From positions 2,837,501 through 2,901,500 of the forward strand of contig CP075525.1 of NCBI GenBank assembly GCA_025808415.1: 64,000 nt of DNA, written 5' to 3'. Every line of letters begins with the position of its first letter. Position 1 is the first letter of the stretch. The position numbers and the translations under genes were made by a program. The stretch is from Cyclobacteriaceae bacterium. Lineage in GTDB: Bacteria > Bacteroidota > Bacteroidia > Cytophagales > Cyclobacteriaceae. This document shows positions 63,473-64,000 of this stretch, in pieces. The notes beneath the pieces are model-generated. The model saw nothing but the letters and a program-made list of their open reading frames with translations. It searched no databases and had not been told where the DNA came from.

Positions 63473-64000
63473 TTAATAACCATAGTCATTTACAAGTTGT
63501 CCGTTACTGGTGTTAAGGAAGTACTGCCAAATCGGCCAGAATTGCCTATGGTCGGGGTTAACTCCTTCCAGGTATAAGGAGTTGATCTTAGTATCATTCA
63601 GGTTATTCCATGCAAAGGATGAATATTCGGGAGCAGGTTGTGGCTGATTCTCGCCCCGGTTGAGCCCATAAATAATCAACGATTCATCATCGCTTGCCAG
63701 CTTGTAGTACAGTGTTGATGGAACATCGGCATACGCACCGGTACGCCCCTGCAAGGCAAACATCTTTGCTTTGGCTTCATCAAGTTTAGTTTTCAGCAAA
63801 TTCCACCGGATAAGAGCCTGCTTCCGTTCAAACTCGCCACAAAATTCATATTTATGCTCATCAACAATGGCATTGAACATAGCTTCTTTCGTAGCAAAGG
63901 CATCAACATATGCATCAACTTTTGTCGGCCAGTCGGCAGCATTGAAAGCGCGTCTTCTTATTTGTTTAAGATAGGGAGCAGCGGCTGCCGGTCCCTGCAA
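63473..64000 (-). CDS. SusD/RagB-family lipoprotein, C-terminal part (continues past window)
   Basis: The frame is open to base 64000, so the N-terminus with signal peptide is outside. The visible 175 residues show SusD C-terminal features: 'LKQIRRRAFNAADWPTKVDA' and the conserved 'IVDEHKYEFCGEFERKQALI' 'RWNLLKTKL', then the C-terminal extension to 'NPDHRQFWPIWQYFLNTSNG'. It differs from the SusD at 8278, which belongs to another branch. With an unseen SusC it should capture pectin oligomers for the enzymes downstream. Confidence 0.92.
   Translation of the reverse strand: MQGPAAAAPYLKQIRRRAFNAADWPTKVDAYVDAFATKEAMFNAIVDEHKYEFCGEFERKQALIRWNLLKTKLDEAKAKMFALQGRTGAYADVPSTLYYKLASDDESLIIYGLNRGENQPQPAPEYSSFAWNNLNDTKINSLYLEGVNPDHRQFWPIWQYFLNTSNGQLVNDYGY

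Overview
The window looks like a chromosomal segment of an environmental Bacteroidota (probably a Cytophagales-type bacterium). Supporting signs are two SusC/SusD-type loci, many lipoproteins whose lipobox Cys lies near the N-terminus, a NrtR-family arabinose regulator, CE1 and GH families typical of polysaccharide utilisation loci (PULs), and the CTGCCTGCCGG-type palindromic repeats that are scattered through such genomes. It is almost wholly devoted to plant cell wall breakdown, with about 43 apparently intact genes (two cut by the window edges), four gene remnants or frameshifted genes, and no tRNA, rRNA, CRISPR or transposase.

Layout. (1) 1-8.0 kb: end of a sialate/acetyl-xylan-type esterase, then a minus-strand set: SSS sugar symporter, exported GH3, Tat-exported enolase-superfamily sugar-acid dehydratase, Sec-exported RraA-like protein and a BASS transporter. 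(2) 8.2-37 kb: one very long minus-strand run. It reads, in transcription order, GH51, araB, araD, araA, galM, GH127, GH3-PA14, GH95, CBM48-CE1, a truncated CE1 relative, GH43, GH97, a double CE1, AraC regulator, a gluconokinase-like FGGY kinase, susC, susD, then a strong intrinsic terminator. The enzyme set fits debranching of feruloylated, arabinose- and galactose-decorated glucuronoarabinoxylan or arabinan; no endo-xylanase or endo-arabinanase is present. (3) 37-50 kb, plus strand: araR-like regulator; an oxidative (Weimberg-type) pentonate operon (semialdehyde dehydrogenase, IlvD-type dehydratase, FAH-family dehydratase, GntP permease, exported Gfo/Idh oxidoreductase); then lacI-GH67-SDR-uxuA for glucuronic acid side chains. 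(4) 50-52.8 kb: a short non-PUL stretch with an FtsX-like permease remnant, a frameshifted MmcQ/YjbR gene, a DUF1801 gene frameshifted at a CAAA repeat, a beta-barrel-like hypothetical and DUF4256. (5) 52.9-64 kb, minus strand: a pectin PUL with SusD (cut by the edge), a DUF4957/5123 lipoprotein, two PL1 lyases, CE12, GH28, DUF4861, GH105 and CE8.

How it fits together. Surface lipoproteins and SusCD capture xylan/arabinan and pectin fragments. Periplasmic GH and CE enzymes release arabinose, xylose, ferulate or acetate, (methyl)glucuronate and galacturonate oligomers. Arabinose can enter the isomerase route (AraBAD) or, by inference, the oxidative route. Glucuronate goes through UxuA. Regulation appears to be by local one-component regulators (AraC, NrtR/AraR, LacI) and not by hybrid two-component systems. 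The most useful new signals are a pair of near-identical LacI-type operators 40 kb apart, a perfect 10-bp-arm palindrome between GH51 and araR, and an apparently exported sugar-acid dehydratase/aldolase pair beside a BASS transporter.
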